DNA of 64,000 bases from Halorubrum trapanicum (GCF_017873555.1 NZ_JAGGKE010000001.1:1-64000), one strand, 5' to 3'. Numbered from the stretch's first letter, positions 52,240 to 60,894 are shown. Notes: generated by a model from the sequence alone, not told the origin. A program made the numbers and translations.

Positions 52240-52713
52240 ATGAGAGAGCCGTTCGACCCGGGGTTCGACTTCGACCGCGGGACGGTCGCGGCGGTCACCG
52301 CGACGACGGTCCTCCTCTGTGCGACCGTGCTGTTCGTGTTGGACCGCCCCGCGTGGATGCTCCCCGTCGCCATCGCCGTCGGCGGGTTCGCGACGGCGCT
52401 CGGCGGCTTCTACGACGCGAGCGCGAACAACGCGCTCCTCGGCGTGGCGCTCGGGACGCTCCCGCTGTACATGCTCGTGTTCGTCTACCGGATCGGCGGC
52501 GTTCCGACCCCCGGAACCGACCCCGACCTGCTGTTCGCGACCGCCGTCTACTCGATGGCCGACATGATCGGCTACATCCCCATGATGGCGGTGTTCGCCT
52601 ACCTCGGCGCCACCGCCGCCGACCGCGCCCGGCGTCGCTTCGAGCCGCCGGTCGGCTACCGCGACCGCGAGGAGACCCGGCGGATAACCGGTCTCGACGA
52701 CGAGACGCGCTGA
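52240..52713 (+). CDS. Four-helix membrane protein, function unknown
   Basis: A 157-residue protein with four hydrophobic segments (~19-35, 40-60, 64-82, 97-122), a hydrophilic N-terminus DPGFDFDRGT and a charged C-terminus. Small Gly/Ala-rich helices are notable (VAIAVGGFATALGGFY). TATA-like atttttctc lies ~27 nt upstream. No family was recognised. Its 3' end is followed by a 20-bp tandem repeat belonging to the Lrp gene end. Confidence 0.7.
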   Translation: MREPFDPGFDFDRGTVAAVTATTVLLCATVLFVLDRPAWMLPVAIAVGGFATALGGFYDASANNALLGVALGTLPLYMLVFVYRIGGVPTPGTDPDLLFATAVYSMADMIGYIPMMAVFAYLGATAADRARRRFEPPVGYRDREETRRITGLDDETR

Positions 52714-52740
52714 CCGGCCGGTCGTCGATCCTCCCGTCAG

Positions 52741-52800
52741 TCGGTCAGCACTTCGATCAGTTGGTCAGCACTTCGATCAATCGGTCAACTCTTCGATCAG
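52741..52800. repeat. Three 20-bp tandem repeats spanning the end of the Lrp gene
   Basis: Units tcggtcagcacttcgatcag (52741-52760), ttggtcagcacttcgatcaa (52761-52780) and tcggtcaactcttcgatcag (52781-52800). The last encodes the C-terminal LIEELTD of the Lrp protein on the minus strand; the other two lie beyond its stop codon at 52777-52779. The gene's 3' end has been duplicated outward twice. Confidence 0.85.
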
Positions 52801-53259
52801 CGTGTCGAGGTCGTACGTCGCCGGCGCGCGCGACTCGTCACGCAGGGTCGCGATGGTGAACGTCGAGTTCGTGCGCTCGACCTGCGGGATCGCCTCGAAG
52901 TCGCTGATGAGCCGCTCGACGGTGTCCGACGAGGAGAGGCGCGCGAGGACGACGAAGTCCGTCTCGCCCATCGTGAAGAACGCCTCCGTGACGCCCTCGA
53001 CCGCCAACAGCTCGTCGGCGAACTCCTCGTAGGGCCCCTCGTAGCTCGCGAGCACCTCGACGATGACGGTGACGCCCAAGCCGAGCGCCTCGTGGTCGAG
53101 GTCGTACAGGTCGTTCTCGATGACGCCGTCCTCGCGCAGGTTGTTCAGTCGGTAGTGGATCGTCGACACCGGAATGCCCGTCTCCTCGTGGAGTCGCTCG
53201 GGGCTTCCGGTGCCCAGATCGGAGATGGCCTTCAACAGCCGCACGTCGCGCTCGTCCAT
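52777..53259 (-). CDS. Lrp/AsnC-family transcriptional regulator
   Basis: A 160-residue protein. A winged helix-turn-helix (residues 1-60: MDERDVRLLKAISDLGTGSP then PVSTIHYRLNNLREDGVI) is followed by the alpha/beta effector domain with the GETDFVVLARL strand and the interdomain segment typical of Lrp. The C-terminal helix ends LDTLIEELTD. ATG 53259 is preferred: TATA-like gttgtatatg (53283-53292) lies ~27 nt upstream. It is divergent from the EamA gene across a 182-bp gap with palindromic elements, so it may regulate that exporter. Confidence 0.92.
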   Translation of the reverse strand: MDERDVRLLKAISDLGTGSPERLHEETGIPVSTIHYRLNNLREDGVIENDLYDLDHEALGLGVTVIVEVLASYEGPYEEFADELLAVEGVTEAFFTMGETDFVVLARLSSSDTVERLISDFEAIPQVERTNSTFTIATLRDESRAPATYDLDTLIEELTD

Positions 53260-53380
53260 ACCCCGGGATCGGACCCCGATCGGTTGTATATGTCGACCGA
53301 CAGGGTTGGATCCGAGTCCAAGATACCGACGCATATCGGAACTAAGTCGGATCTAATTCGTATGTCTGATTGATCATCTC

Positions 53381-53413
53381 GAATATTGGAATATTCCGGA
53401 GTGTAGTTTAACT
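53381..53413 (+). promoter_or_regulatory. Palindromic candidate operator and promoter for the EamA gene
   Basis: ggaatattcc (53388-53397) is a perfect 10-bp palindrome, and gaatatt recurs directly at 53381-53387 and 53389-53395. It lies just before TATA-like agtttaac (53406-53413), ~28 nt upstream of the EamA ATG. An earlier pair, tcggaactaa and tcggatctaa (53337-53355 region), is a partial direct repeat. Location and divergent Lrp gene make this the best candidate Lrp binding region. Confidence 0.45.
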
Positions 53414-53441
53414 ATCGTCGTGTATTTCGAACAGATAACGA

Positions 53442-54377
53442 ATGAAGCTCGCAAAACTCCTCTCTACTCCGGAAGCGATCGTCGGCGCGTTCCTCCTCCT
53501 CGCGACGCTGTGGGGAACCTCCTTCGTCGCCATCGAGGCCGGTCTCCACTACTTCCCGCCGCTGCTTTTCGCCGGCGTCAGGTACGTAATCGCCGGCGCG
53601 GTCGTGTTGGCCTACGCCGCGGTCGCCGCGGACCGGTGGCTCCCGCGGGGCCGCGACGAGTGGCTCGGCGTCGCCGTCGCGGGCACCTTCGTGATCGCGG
53701 CGTACCACGGACTCCTCTACCTCGGCGAGATCCGGATCTCCGGCGCCGTCGCCGCCGTCGTGGTGAGCCTCGCGCCGGTGTTGACGGCCGTCTTCGCGGC
53801 CGCGCTCCTCCCGAACGAGCGGCTCGGACCCGTCGAGATCGGCGGGTTCGCGCTCGGCGTCGTCGGCGTGGTCGTGGTCGCCGACCCGGCCGCGGCCGGA
53901 CTCGGCAGCGCGGCGGTCGTCGGCGTCGCGCTCGCGTTCGCGGGCGCGGTCGCCTTCTCGCTGGGCGCCGTCCTGCTCCGGCCGCTCCGAACCGATCTCC
54001 CGATCGCCGCGCTTCAGGGCTGGGCGATGGTGATCGGGGCCGGGCAGCTGCTCGTCGCCGCCGTCGCGATCGGCGAGTCGCCCGCCGCGATCGTCTGGAA
54101 CCAGACGTCTATCGCGTCGCTCGCGTACCTGACGCTGCTGTCCGGCGTCGTCGCGTTCCTCCTGTACTTCGCGCTGCTCGACGCCGTCGGCCCGTCGCAG
54201 CTTCACCTCGTCGGCTACGCGGAGCCGGTCGTCGCCGCGGTCGGCAGCTGGGTCCTGCTCGGCCACCTCATCGACGCCGAGGCGCTGATCGGGTTCGTCG
54301 CGATCCTCGCCGGCTTCCTCGTCTTGGAACGGCAGGAGATAGCCGACTACGTCGGTATCGACCGGCTGACGCGGTAG
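53442..54377 (+). CDS. EamA/DMT-superfamily exporter
   Basis: A 311-residue membrane protein with ten hydrophobic helices and two EamA repeats (the first opens LLATLWGTSFVAIEAGL). The N-terminus MKLAKLLSTPEAIVGA is positively charged. The gene sits divergent to an Lrp regulator; Lrp-DMT pairs often control amino acid or metabolite efflux, but the substrate here is unknown. It is a different subfamily from the EamA gene at 1817 by visible sequence. Confidence 0.92.
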   Translation: MKLAKLLSTPEAIVGAFLLLATLWGTSFVAIEAGLHYFPPLLFAGVRYVIAGAVVLAYAAVAADRWLPRGRDEWLGVAVAGTFVIAAYHGLLYLGEIRISGAVAAVVVSLAPVLTAVFAAALLPNERLGPVEIGGFALGVVGVVVVADPAAAGLGSAAVVGVALAFAGAVAFSLGAVLLRPLRTDLPIAALQGWAMVIGAGQLLVAAVAIGESPAAIVWNQTSIASLAYLTLLSGVVAFLLYFALLDAVGPSQLHLVGYAEPVVAAVGSWVLLGHLIDAEALIGFVAILAGFLVLERQEIADYVGIDRLTR

Positions 54378-54414
54378 CGACGGTCAGAACTGTCTCTTTG
54401 CCGTTCGAGAGGGC

Positions 54415-54990
54415 TTAGCCCTCGATGTCCTGACTCAGTCCCGTGCGGAGGTCGCGACCGAAGTAGTGCCCGAGCAGCGCGAGGACCAGGCCGACGCCGC
54501 CGCCGACCGCGACGAGGGGGAGCCCCCACTGCGAGAGGTAGTCGATCCCGATCGGCAGGAAGCCGACGCCGAGGACGCTCGTCACCGCGCTCACCGCGCC
54601 CGCCGCGGCGCCGGCGATTCCCGTCTCGACGTACCGGCGCGTCGACAGCACGAGACCGAGCAGGAACGCGGCGAGGAACACGCCGCCCGTGGTGCCGACC
54701 GTCCCGCCGATGAGCGGGATCAGGCTCCCGGCGAACGCGCCGACCGCGACGGTAACGAGCGCGAGCGCGAACGCCTTCGCCGAGAACCACCGGCCGGAGA
54801 CGCCGATTCTGCCGGTTTCTCCCGTACTCCCGGTACTTCGGGCGCTTCCCGCGCTCGATTCGGCAGCCGCGGGGGCGCCGGAATCGGCATCGGACTCCCC
54901 CTCGCCGCTCGCGAGGTCGTCGTCGAGGAGTTCGTCGAGGTCGTCCATCGGATCGCCCTCGGACGACTCGGGCTCCTTGGAGGGTTGCAT
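54415..54990 (-). CDS. Small Gly/Ala-rich membrane protein with acidic N-terminal tail, function unknown
   Basis: A 191-residue protein. Residues 1-65 are acidic and Ser/Ala-rich, likely disordered. The rest has four to five hydrophobic segments rich in Gly (for example SLIPLIGGTVGTTGGVFLAA and VGLVLALLGHYFG), resembling DUF456-like membrane proteins by helix pattern. The C-terminal DLRTGLSQDIEG is soluble. Six 14-bp tandem repeats lie 49-132 nt upstream of its start. Function not recognised. Confidence 0.75.
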   Translation of the reverse strand: MQPSKEPESSEGDPMDDLDELLDDDLASGEGESDADSGAPAAAESSAGSARSTGSTGETGRIGVSGRWFSAKAFALALVTVAVGAFAGSLIPLIGGTVGTTGGVFLAAFLLGLVLSTRRYVETGIAGAAAGAVSAVTSVLGVGFLPIGIDYLSQWGLPLVAVGGGVGLVLALLGHYFGRDLRTGLSQDIEG

Positions 54991-55038
54991 ACCGGAGCGT
55001 TCGGCCCCGCGGACTTGGCTTTTGTGCCGCGGGTTGCG

Positions 55039-55122
55039 TTCGTGCCGTCGAGTTCGTGCCGTCGAGTTCGTGCCGTCGAGTTCGTGCCGCCGAGTTTGAA
55101 CCGTCGAGTTCGTGCCGCCCGT
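55039..55122. repeat. Six 14-bp tandem repeats upstream of the 54415 gene
   Basis: Unit ttcgtgccgtcgag, perfect at 55039-55052, 55053-55066 and 55067-55080; diverged at 55081-55094 (one mismatch), 55095-55108 (three mismatches) and 55109-55122 (partial). A 14-bp period and promoter-side position resemble the 20-bp array before the DUF420 gene. On the minus strand the unit reads ctcgacggcacgaa. The region is otherwise non-coding. Confidence 0.85.
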
Positions 55123-55210
55123 CGCTGCGCGGTCGCGTGTGACGCGGTACCGCTCGCCGTTTCACCGGAAACGAGGTGTCCCCCTGCCCGAATCCGACCC
55201 TACTCACCCT

Positions 55211-55330
55211 CTACTCTCCGGCGTCCGCCTCCGGGTCGGACCGCCGCTCGCCCCACATGCGCTTGTCGACGAGCGCGACCGTCTCGCCGCCTCTCCCGCC
55301 GTCACCGTCGCCATCGTCGGAACCAATCAT
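55211..55330 (-). CDS. Possible 39-residue haloarchaeal small protein
   Basis: A short frame reading from ATG 55330 to TAG 55211. The N-terminal half is Gly/Asp-rich (IGSDDGDGDGGRGG) and the second half is compact (ETVALVDKRMWGERR). Codon use is similar to neighbouring genes. It is divergent from birA (78 bp away). It could be a real acidic mini-protein or a chance frame; no family was recognised. Confidence 0.35.
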   Translation of the reverse strand: MIGSDDGDGDGGRGGETVALVDKRMWGERRSDPEADAGE

Positions 55331-55407
55331 CGTCAGCCCTTCGCGCGCCGGACGGAACGCGTCCGGGACCCGGAACGGCTTTCGGCGCGGGCGTCGGAAC
55401 GGACGGC

Positions 55408-56397
55408 ATGGACACGCGTCGCGCGCTGCTGGACGCCCTCGCGGCCGACGACGGTCCCGTCTCCGGTCCCGCCCTCGCCGACTCGCTCGGCGTCTCGCGG
55501 GCGGCCGTCTGGAAGGCCGTCGAGGCGCTCCGCGAGGAGGGGTTCGCGGTCGAGTCGACCCCGGACGGGTACGTCGCCCCCGATGACCCGGGGTACTCAG
55601 GCCCGGGCATTGAGTTCGGACTCGACGCGCCCTACTCCGTGGAGTACCGCGACCGGATCGCGTCGACGAACGAGCGGGCCCGCGAACTCGCGGGGGAAGG
55701 CGAAGCCGGCGTCGCCGTGGTCGCCGACGAGCAGACCGGAAGCCGAGGCCGCCTCGACCGCGAGTGGGTGGCGCCGAGCGGGGGCGTCTGGCTGTCGATC
55801 CTGACGCGCCCCGACGTGCCGACGGCGCGGGCGCCGCTCTTCACCCTCGCGGCCGCGGTGGCGACGACCGACGCCGCCCGCGAGGCCGGCGTCGACGCGC
55901 ACATCAAGTGGCCGAACGACGTGCTCGTCGGCGGCGACGCGGGTGAAGAGGGCGACGACGACTCGGACGCGACCGGCCGCGGCGGGCGAAAGCTGGCGGG
56001 GATCCTCACCGAGATGGAGGGGGAGGCCGACCGCGTCGGCTGGCTCGTCGTCGGCGTCGGCGTCAACGCCGACCTCGACCTCGAGACGCTGCCCGAGGGG
56101 GCGACGTCGCTGTCGGCGGAGCGCGGCGAGCGAGTCGACCGTCGGCACTTCGCCGCGACGCTGCTCGAACGCTTCGCGGAGCTGACCGAGTCGCTCGAGG
56201 CGCTCAACCGGGTGCTCCCGGCGTGGCGCGAGCGGGCGAGCACGCTCGGACGACGCGTTCGAGTCGACACCGCGGACGGCCCCGTGGAGGGCACCGCGGT
56301 CGACGTCGCTGAGCCGGGCGCGCTCGTGGTCGACACCGACGAGAGGCGGCGACGCGTCCACGCGGGCGACTGCGAGCACCTCCGCGACGCGGAGTGA
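55408..56397 (+). CDS. birA: Biotin--[acetyl-CoA carboxylase] ligase/repressor
   Basis: A 329-residue protein. An N-terminal winged helix (LLDALAADDGPVSGPALADSL then VSRAAVWKAVEALREEG) is followed by the biotin ligase domain with STNERARELA, the biotinyl-AMP loop TGSRGRLDREW and IKWPNDVLVGG, and a C-terminal SH3-like fold with ADGPVEGTAVDVAEPGALVV. It activates biotin as biotinyl-5'-AMP and transfers it to a carboxylase Lys; the HTH domain makes it a likely regulator too. An acidic loop (~175-190) is a halophile-type insert. Confidence 0.93.
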   Translation: MDTRRALLDALAADDGPVSGPALADSLGVSRAAVWKAVEALREEGFAVESTPDGYVAPDDPGYSGPGIEFGLDAPYSVEYRDRIASTNERARELAGEGEAGVAVVADEQTGSRGRLDREWVAPSGGVWLSILTRPDVPTARAPLFTLAAAVATTDAAREAGVDAHIKWPNDVLVGGDAGEEGDDDSDATGRGGRKLAGILTEMEGEADRVGWLVVGVGVNADLDLETLPEGATSLSAERGERVDRRHFAATLLERFAELTESLEALNRVLPAWRERASTLGRRVRVDTADGPVEGTAVDVAEPGALVVDTDERRRRVHAGDCEHLRDAE

Positions 56398-56445
56398 CGG
56401 CGGCCGGCCGTCCGGGGGGCGCGGCGACCGAGTCGTCGCGGCTCC

Positions 56446-56991
56446 CTATCCCGTCTCGGTCGCGTCGGAGACCGATCCGTCCGCGTCGGTTCCGCCGACG
56501 CTCGCGGAGTCGGTCGCACTCGCGGAGTCGGTCGCGCTCGCCGCTTCCTCCTCGTCGCCGATCCGGACGGTCAACACGGGGACCGACGACCCGCGGACGA
56601 CCTTCTCCGCGACGCTGCCGAGGAGGAGTCGGTCGATTCCGCCGCGGCCGTGGGTCCCCATCACGACGAGGTCGCAGCCCGTCTCCTCGGCGTGAGTGAT
56701 GATCTCGCGGCTCGGCGACCCCTCGACGACCGCCGTCTCGACGTCGACGCCGCGGTCGGCGGCCAGCTCCTCCACCGTTTCGAGCGCGGCCTCTCCGTCG
56801 TCGTACAGCAGGTCGCCGACGCCCTCCCACGTCGTCTCCATCGGCATCCCGGCGTACCGCGCGGTGTCGACCACGTAGATGGCGCGGACCGAAGCCCCGT
56901 GGACCGCGGCGAGGTCGAGCGCGTGGCACACCGCCAGCTCCCCCTCCGAGGAGCCGTCGGTCGGGACCAGGATCCGGTCGTATAGGGGCAT
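56446..56991 (-). CDS. Universal stress protein (UspA family) with low-complexity tail
   Basis: A 181-residue protein. The USP domain starts MPLYDRILVPTDGSSEGELAV and has the nucleotide-binding signature GTHGRGGIDRLLLGSVAEK (~112-130) and VLTVRIGDEE. The last ~35 residues are Ala/Ser/Thr/Asp repeats (ATDSASATDSAS), an unusual tail relative to the USP at 29116. An ATG at 57006 is also possible; 56991 better matches family N-termini and a TATA-like ttatcc upstream. Confidence 0.9.
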   Translation of the reverse strand: MPLYDRILVPTDGSSEGELAVCHALDLAAVHGASVRAIYVVDTARYAGMPMETTWEGVGDLLYDDGEAALETVEELAADRGVDVETAVVEGSPSREIITHAEETGCDLVVMGTHGRGGIDRLLLGSVAEKVVRGSSVPVLTVRIGDEEEAASATDSASATDSASVGGTDADGSVSDATETG

Positions 56992-57142
56992 GTTCACGTG
57001 TACCATGTCACCGACGACGGATAACCCTTTGCGGTTCTTGCCGGTTCCTCGCCCTCAACGGGCGCCGTCAACGCCGATCGACGCTCGCGGCGACGGTCCC
57101 GACGAGGCGCGCGTTTATGCGGCGTCCCGCCGATGGGACGGT

Positions 57143-57400
57143 ATGTCCGACGAGATCAACCTCTCCCGGCTCGAACCGACGCTCGAATCCCACGCGTACC
57201 CCGCCGAGCGCGAGGCGCTCGCCGAGTCGTTCGCGGGCACGACGGTGTTGTTCGCCGACGGCGACGCCGACCTCGGTGACCTGCTCGCGGACGTCGACCA
57301 GCAGACGTTCGAAAGCGCCGCCGACGCGGTCGCCGCGCTCCAGAACGTCCTCCCGATCGAGGCGCTCGGGGAACCGGGGCAGTCCGACGGCGACGCCTGA
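57143..57400 (+). CDS. DUF5789-type small conserved haloarchaeal protein
   Basis: An 85-residue protein starting MSDEINLSRLEPTLESHAYPAEREAL. It is helical with a short strand TTVLFADGDADLG and ends IEALGEPGQSDGDA. Similar small proteins with LxxxLxxxxYPxxRxEL-type starts occur in haloarchaea with no known role. The final 22 nt including the stop are tandemly duplicated (57379-57422). TATA-like gtttatg overlaps -27. Confidence 0.75.
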   Translation: MSDEINLSRLEPTLESHAYPAEREALAESFAGTTVLFADGDADLGDLLADVDQQTFESAADAVAALQNVLPIEALGEPGQSDGDA

Positions 57401-57422
57401 GCAGTCCGACGGCGACGCCTGA
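57379..57422 (+). repeat. 22-bp tandem duplication at a gene's 3' end
   Basis: The segment 57379-57400, which contains the last codons and TGA stop of the DUF5789-type gene, is repeated perfectly at 57401-57422. The second copy lies after the stop. This mirrors the 3'-end duplication at 52741-52800. Confidence 0.9.
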
Positions 57423-57510
57423 CCGCCCCCGAATCCCGCCCCTCGTCACCGCTCCCCACGCCACGGCGCGTCTCGCATCGCTTTTTACCGCGGATCGCGC
57501 ACTGGTGGTA

Positions 57511-58713
57511 ATGAGCTACCGGATCGGACTCGTCGGCAAACCCTCGGTGGGGAAGTCGACGTTCTTCAACGCCGCGACCATGAACGACGTGCCGGAGGGC
57601 GCGTACCCGTTCACCACCATCGACCCGACCGTCGGCGAGGCGTACGTCCGCGTCGACTGCGCCGCGCCCGAGTTCGACGAGACCTGTACGCCGAGCGTCG
57701 GCGTCTGTAGCGAGGGCACGCGGTTCGTCCCCGTGAAGCTGGTCGACGTGGCCGGGCTCGTCCCGGGCGCCCACGAGGGGCGCGGGCTGGGTAACCAGTT
57801 CCTCACCGACCTCAACGAGACCGACGTGCTGATCCACGTCGTCGACTTCTCGGGGAAGACCGACATCGAGGGCGAGGCGACCGAGGGCCACGACCCGCGC
57901 GAGGACATCGACTTCTTGGAGGAGGAGTTGGACGCGTGGTACCTCGACGTGTTAGAGAAGGGACTGGAGAAGTTCGAGACGCGGTACCACGGCGCGGACG
58001 CGGCCATCGAGCGGGAACTCGCCGAGCAGATGTCCGCGTTCGGCACGGACAAAGACCGGATGAAGCGGACCATCCTCGCGCAGGGGCTGGAGCTCGACCC
58101 CGAGACGTGGGACGAGACGGACAAGGTCGAGCTGGCCCGCGAGATCCGGAAGCGGACGAAGCCGATGGTGATCGCCGCCAACAAGATGGACACGCCCGAG
58201 GCGCAGGCCAACTGGGAGGAGATCACGACCGACCCCGAGTACGACCACCTCTCCTTCGTCCCCGCGAGCGCCCACGCGGAGAAGGCGCTGAAGAACGCCG
58301 ACGACGCCGGCGTCGTCGACTACACCCCCGGCGACGACGCGTTCGAGGTCGTCGGCAACGTCTCCGGCGAGCAGAAGGCCGGACTCGATCAGATCGGCGA
58401 GTTCGTCGACGAGTACGACGGCACCGGGGTCCAGGGGGCGCTCGAAGCCGCCGTCTTCGACGTGTTGGGCTGTATCGCCGTCTTCCCCGGCTCCGCGAAC
58501 GGGAGCAAAGACGAGAAAGGGGTGTTCCGCGACTGCTTCATCCTCCCCGAGGGGTCGACCACCGAGGACTTCGCCTTCCACATCCACTCCGACATCGGCG
58601 AGGGGCTACTCCACGGCACCGACTGCCGGAGCGGCCGGCAGGTCGGGACCGACCGCGAGCTCTCCCACCGCGACGTGATCGAGCTGGTCTCGACGAACCA
58701 GGCCGCGCCGTAG
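57511..58713 (+). CDS. ychF: Redox-regulated Obg-family ATPase YchF
   Basis: A 400-residue P-loop protein starting MSYRIGLVGKPSVGKSTFFNAAT. G1 is GKPSVGKS, G3 VDVAGLVPGAHEGRGLG and G4-equivalent AANKMD; YchF uses ATP rather than GTP. A coiled-coil domain (~120-200) and C-terminal TGS domain (DCFILPEGSTTEDFAFHIHSD) follow. It binds ribosomes and is linked to oxidative-stress response in bacteria. ATG 57511 preferred over a GTG two codons upstream. TATA-like cttttta lies at ~-27. Confidence 0.96.
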   Translation: MSYRIGLVGKPSVGKSTFFNAATMNDVPEGAYPFTTIDPTVGEAYVRVDCAAPEFDETCTPSVGVCSEGTRFVPVKLVDVAGLVPGAHEGRGLGNQFLTDLNETDVLIHVVDFSGKTDIEGEATEGHDPREDIDFLEEELDAWYLDVLEKGLEKFETRYHGADAAIERELAEQMSAFGTDKDRMKRTILAQGLELDPETWDETDKVELAREIRKRTKPMVIAANKMDTPEAQANWEEITTDPEYDHLSFVPASAHAEKALKNADDAGVVDYTPGDDAFEVVGNVSGEQKAGLDQIGEFVDEYDGTGVQGALEAAVFDVLGCIAVFPGSANGSKDEKGVFRDCFILPEGSTTEDFAFHIHSDIGEGLLHGTDCRSGRQVGTDRELSHRDVIELVSTNQAAP

Positions 58714-58788
58714 TCGGCCCGGAACTCCCCGGTCCCCGCCTCCGGGAACTCCGATCAGCTATTACCCGCCGCGGTCCAACCCGACACC

Positions 58789-59115
58789 ATGGAACGGACC
58801 GTGACGGTCGAACCCGAGGCCGGACTCCACGCGCGACCCGCCTCGAAGCTGGTACAGACGGCGAACCGATTCGACGCCGACGTGTCGATTGGCCGCGCCG
58901 CCGACGGCGACGACGGACTCGTCCGCGCCGACAGCATGCTCTCCGTGAGCGGGCTAAACGTCGAACACGGCGAGTCGGTCCGCGTGGTCGCCGAGGGTCC
59001 CGACGCCGAGGCGGCGCTGGACGCGGTCTGCGACCTGCTCACGAGTCCGGTGGAGGAGGACGCGGACGGGAAGGAAACCGAGACCGACGGCGACGACACG
59101 GAGGACGCCTCGTGA
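58789..59115 (+). CDS. ptsH: PTS phosphocarrier protein HPr
   Basis: A 108-residue HPr. The phosphorylatable His14 lies in EAGLHARPASKL. The serine-loop region reads ADSMLSVSGLNVEHG and the second half VRVVAEGPDAEAALDAV ends the domain; the C-terminal ~18 residues are an acidic tail not present in bacterial HPr. Its stop overlaps the enzyme I GTG start (GTGA at 59112-59115), so the pair is translationally coupled. It relays phosphate from enzyme I to DhaM of the convergent dhaKLM cluster. Confidence 0.95.
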   Translation: MERTVTVEPEAGLHARPASKLVQTANRFDADVSIGRAADGDDGLVRADSMLSVSGLNVEHGESVRVVAEGPDAEAALDAVCDLLTSPVEEDADGKETETDGDDTEDAS

Positions 59116-60830
59116 GGACGCTCGACGGCGTCGGCAGCACGCCGCGCTCCGGGGTCGGGACAGTGCGCTGGTACCGGCCGGACGCCGACCTGACGCTTCC
59201 CGACCGCCCCGACCCCGAGTCGGTCGACGTCGACGCCGAACTGGAGCGGTACGAGACGGCCCGGGACGCGGTCAGGTCGGCCCTGCGCGACGCCCGCGAC
59301 CGGACGGCCGAACGCGTCGGCGAGGAGGAGGCCGCGGTGTTCGAGGCTCACGAGGGGTTCCTCGACGACCCGACGATAATCGAGGACGTCGAGACCGCTA
59401 TCCGCGACGGGACGCCCGCGGCCCACGCCGTCGCGGACCGGTTCGACGAGGCGGTCGCGCAGTTCGAGGGGATGGAAGGTCGGATGGCCGAGCGCGCCGA
59501 CGACCTGCGCGACGTCCGCGACCGGCTGCTCCGCGCGCTCCTCGACGCAGACGGAGGCGGGCCGGCCGCCACCGACCTCGCCGCGCTCCCGGCCGGCACG
59601 GTCCTGCTGGCGGAGCGGCTCACGCCGAGCGACACCGCCGCGCTCGACCCCGACGCGATCGCGGGGATCGCGACGGTCGAAGGGGGCCGGACCTCGCACG
59701 CCGCGATCATCGCGCGGTCGCTCGCCATCCCCGCCGTCGTCGGCGTCGGCGAGGCGCTCGAATCGATCGCCGACGGTGAGACGGTCCTCGTCGACGGCGA
59801 CGCCGGAACGCTCGTCGTCGACCCCGACGACGAGCGCCGCGCCGCGGCGGAGGGGACCGGACCGGCGGTGATCTCCGAGCGCGTCGCGACCGCCGACGGT
59901 CGGCCGGTCGAGGTCGCGGCCAACGTCGGCGGAGAGTCCGAACTGGACCCGGCCGCCGAGCGCGGCGCCGACGGAATCGGGCTGTTCCGGACCGAGTTCC
60001 TCTTCATCGACCGCGAGGCGCCCCCGACCGAGGCGGAACAGTACGAGACGATCACGGCCGCGCTGTCGGCGTTCCCCGAGGACCGCGTCGTCGTGCGGAC
60101 GCTCGACATCGGCGGCGACAAGCCCGTTCCGTACCTCGATCTCTCCGACGAACCGAACCCGTTCCTCGGTCGGCGCGGGGTCCGGCTGTCGCTCGACGAG
60201 CACGCCGACCTCTTCGAGACGCAGCTCCGTGCGCTGCTCCGCGCGGCCGCGACGGAACACGGCGACGACCTCGCCGTGATGTTCCCGCTGGTCACGCGGG
60301 TCGAAGAGGTCGAGCGCGCGGTCGAGACGGTCGAATCGGTCGCGGCCGACCTCGCCGACGAGGGCGTCGACCACGCGGTTCCCGACCTGGGCGCGATGGT
60401 CGAGACGCCGGCGGCGGCGTTCGTCGCGGACGCGCTCGCCGACCGGCTCGACTTCCTGAGCGTCGGGACGAACGACCTCGCCCAGTACGTGATGGCGGCC
60501 GACCGCGGCAACGACGCCGTGGCCGAGTACCACGACCCGCTCCACCCGGCGGTGTTGCGCGCGCTCGACCGCACGACCGCGGCCGTCGAGGAGACCGACG
60601 CGTGGGTGGGGATGTGCGGCGAGATGGCCGGGGACCCGGCGCTGACGGAGCTGCTCGTCGGACTCGGCTTCGACGAGCTCAGCATGAGCGCGGTGACGGT
60701 CCCGGACGTGAAACGGCGGATTCGCGAGGTCGACGCCGACGCCGCGGCGTCGCTCGCGATCGACGCGCTCGCCTGCGAGACGCGCGGCGAGGTGCTGGAC
60801 GTGCTGGGACTCGACGACCGCGAGGGGTAG
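59112..60830 (+). CDS. ptsI: PTS enzyme I (phosphoenolpyruvate-protein phosphotransferase)
   Basis: A 572-residue enzyme from a GTG start overlapping the HPr stop. The phospho-His is His196 in GGRTSHAAIIARSLAIPAVV. The PEP-binding TIM barrel has GIGLFRTEFLFIDREAPP, RTLDIGGDKPVPYLDL, and the C-terminal SVGTNDLAQYVMAADRGN and VGMCGEMAGDP with the reactive Cys. It takes phosphate from PEP to HPr. With ptsH and dhaKLM this gives PEP-driven phosphorylation of dihydroxyacetone; no sugar EII genes are in the window. Confidence 0.96.
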   Translation: MRTLDGVGSTPRSGVGTVRWYRPDADLTLPDRPDPESVDVDAELERYETARDAVRSALRDARDRTAERVGEEEAAVFEAHEGFLDDPTIIEDVETAIRDGTPAAHAVADRFDEAVAQFEGMEGRMAERADDLRDVRDRLLRALLDADGGGPAATDLAALPAGTVLLAERLTPSDTAALDPDAIAGIATVEGGRTSHAAIIARSLAIPAVVGVGEALESIADGETVLVDGDAGTLVVDPDDERRAAAEGTGPAVISERVATADGRPVEVAANVGGESELDPAAERGADGIGLFRTEFLFIDREAPPTEAEQYETITAALSAFPEDRVVVRTLDIGGDKPVPYLDLSDEPNPFLGRRGVRLSLDEHADLFETQLRALLRAAATEHGDDLAVMFPLVTRVEEVERAVETVESVAADLADEGVDHAVPDLGAMVETPAAAFVADALADRLDFLSVGTNDLAQYVMAADRGNDAVAEYHDPLHPAVLRALDRTTAAVEETDAWVGMCGEMAGDPALTELLVGLGFDELSMSAVTVPDVKRRIREVDADAAASLAIDALACETRGEVLDVLGLDDREG

Positions 60831-60894
60831 GCCGACGGGAGGATCGGGACCGGCGGCGGAGGGGGCCGGGACCGGTGGCGGAGCGGTCCGAGAC

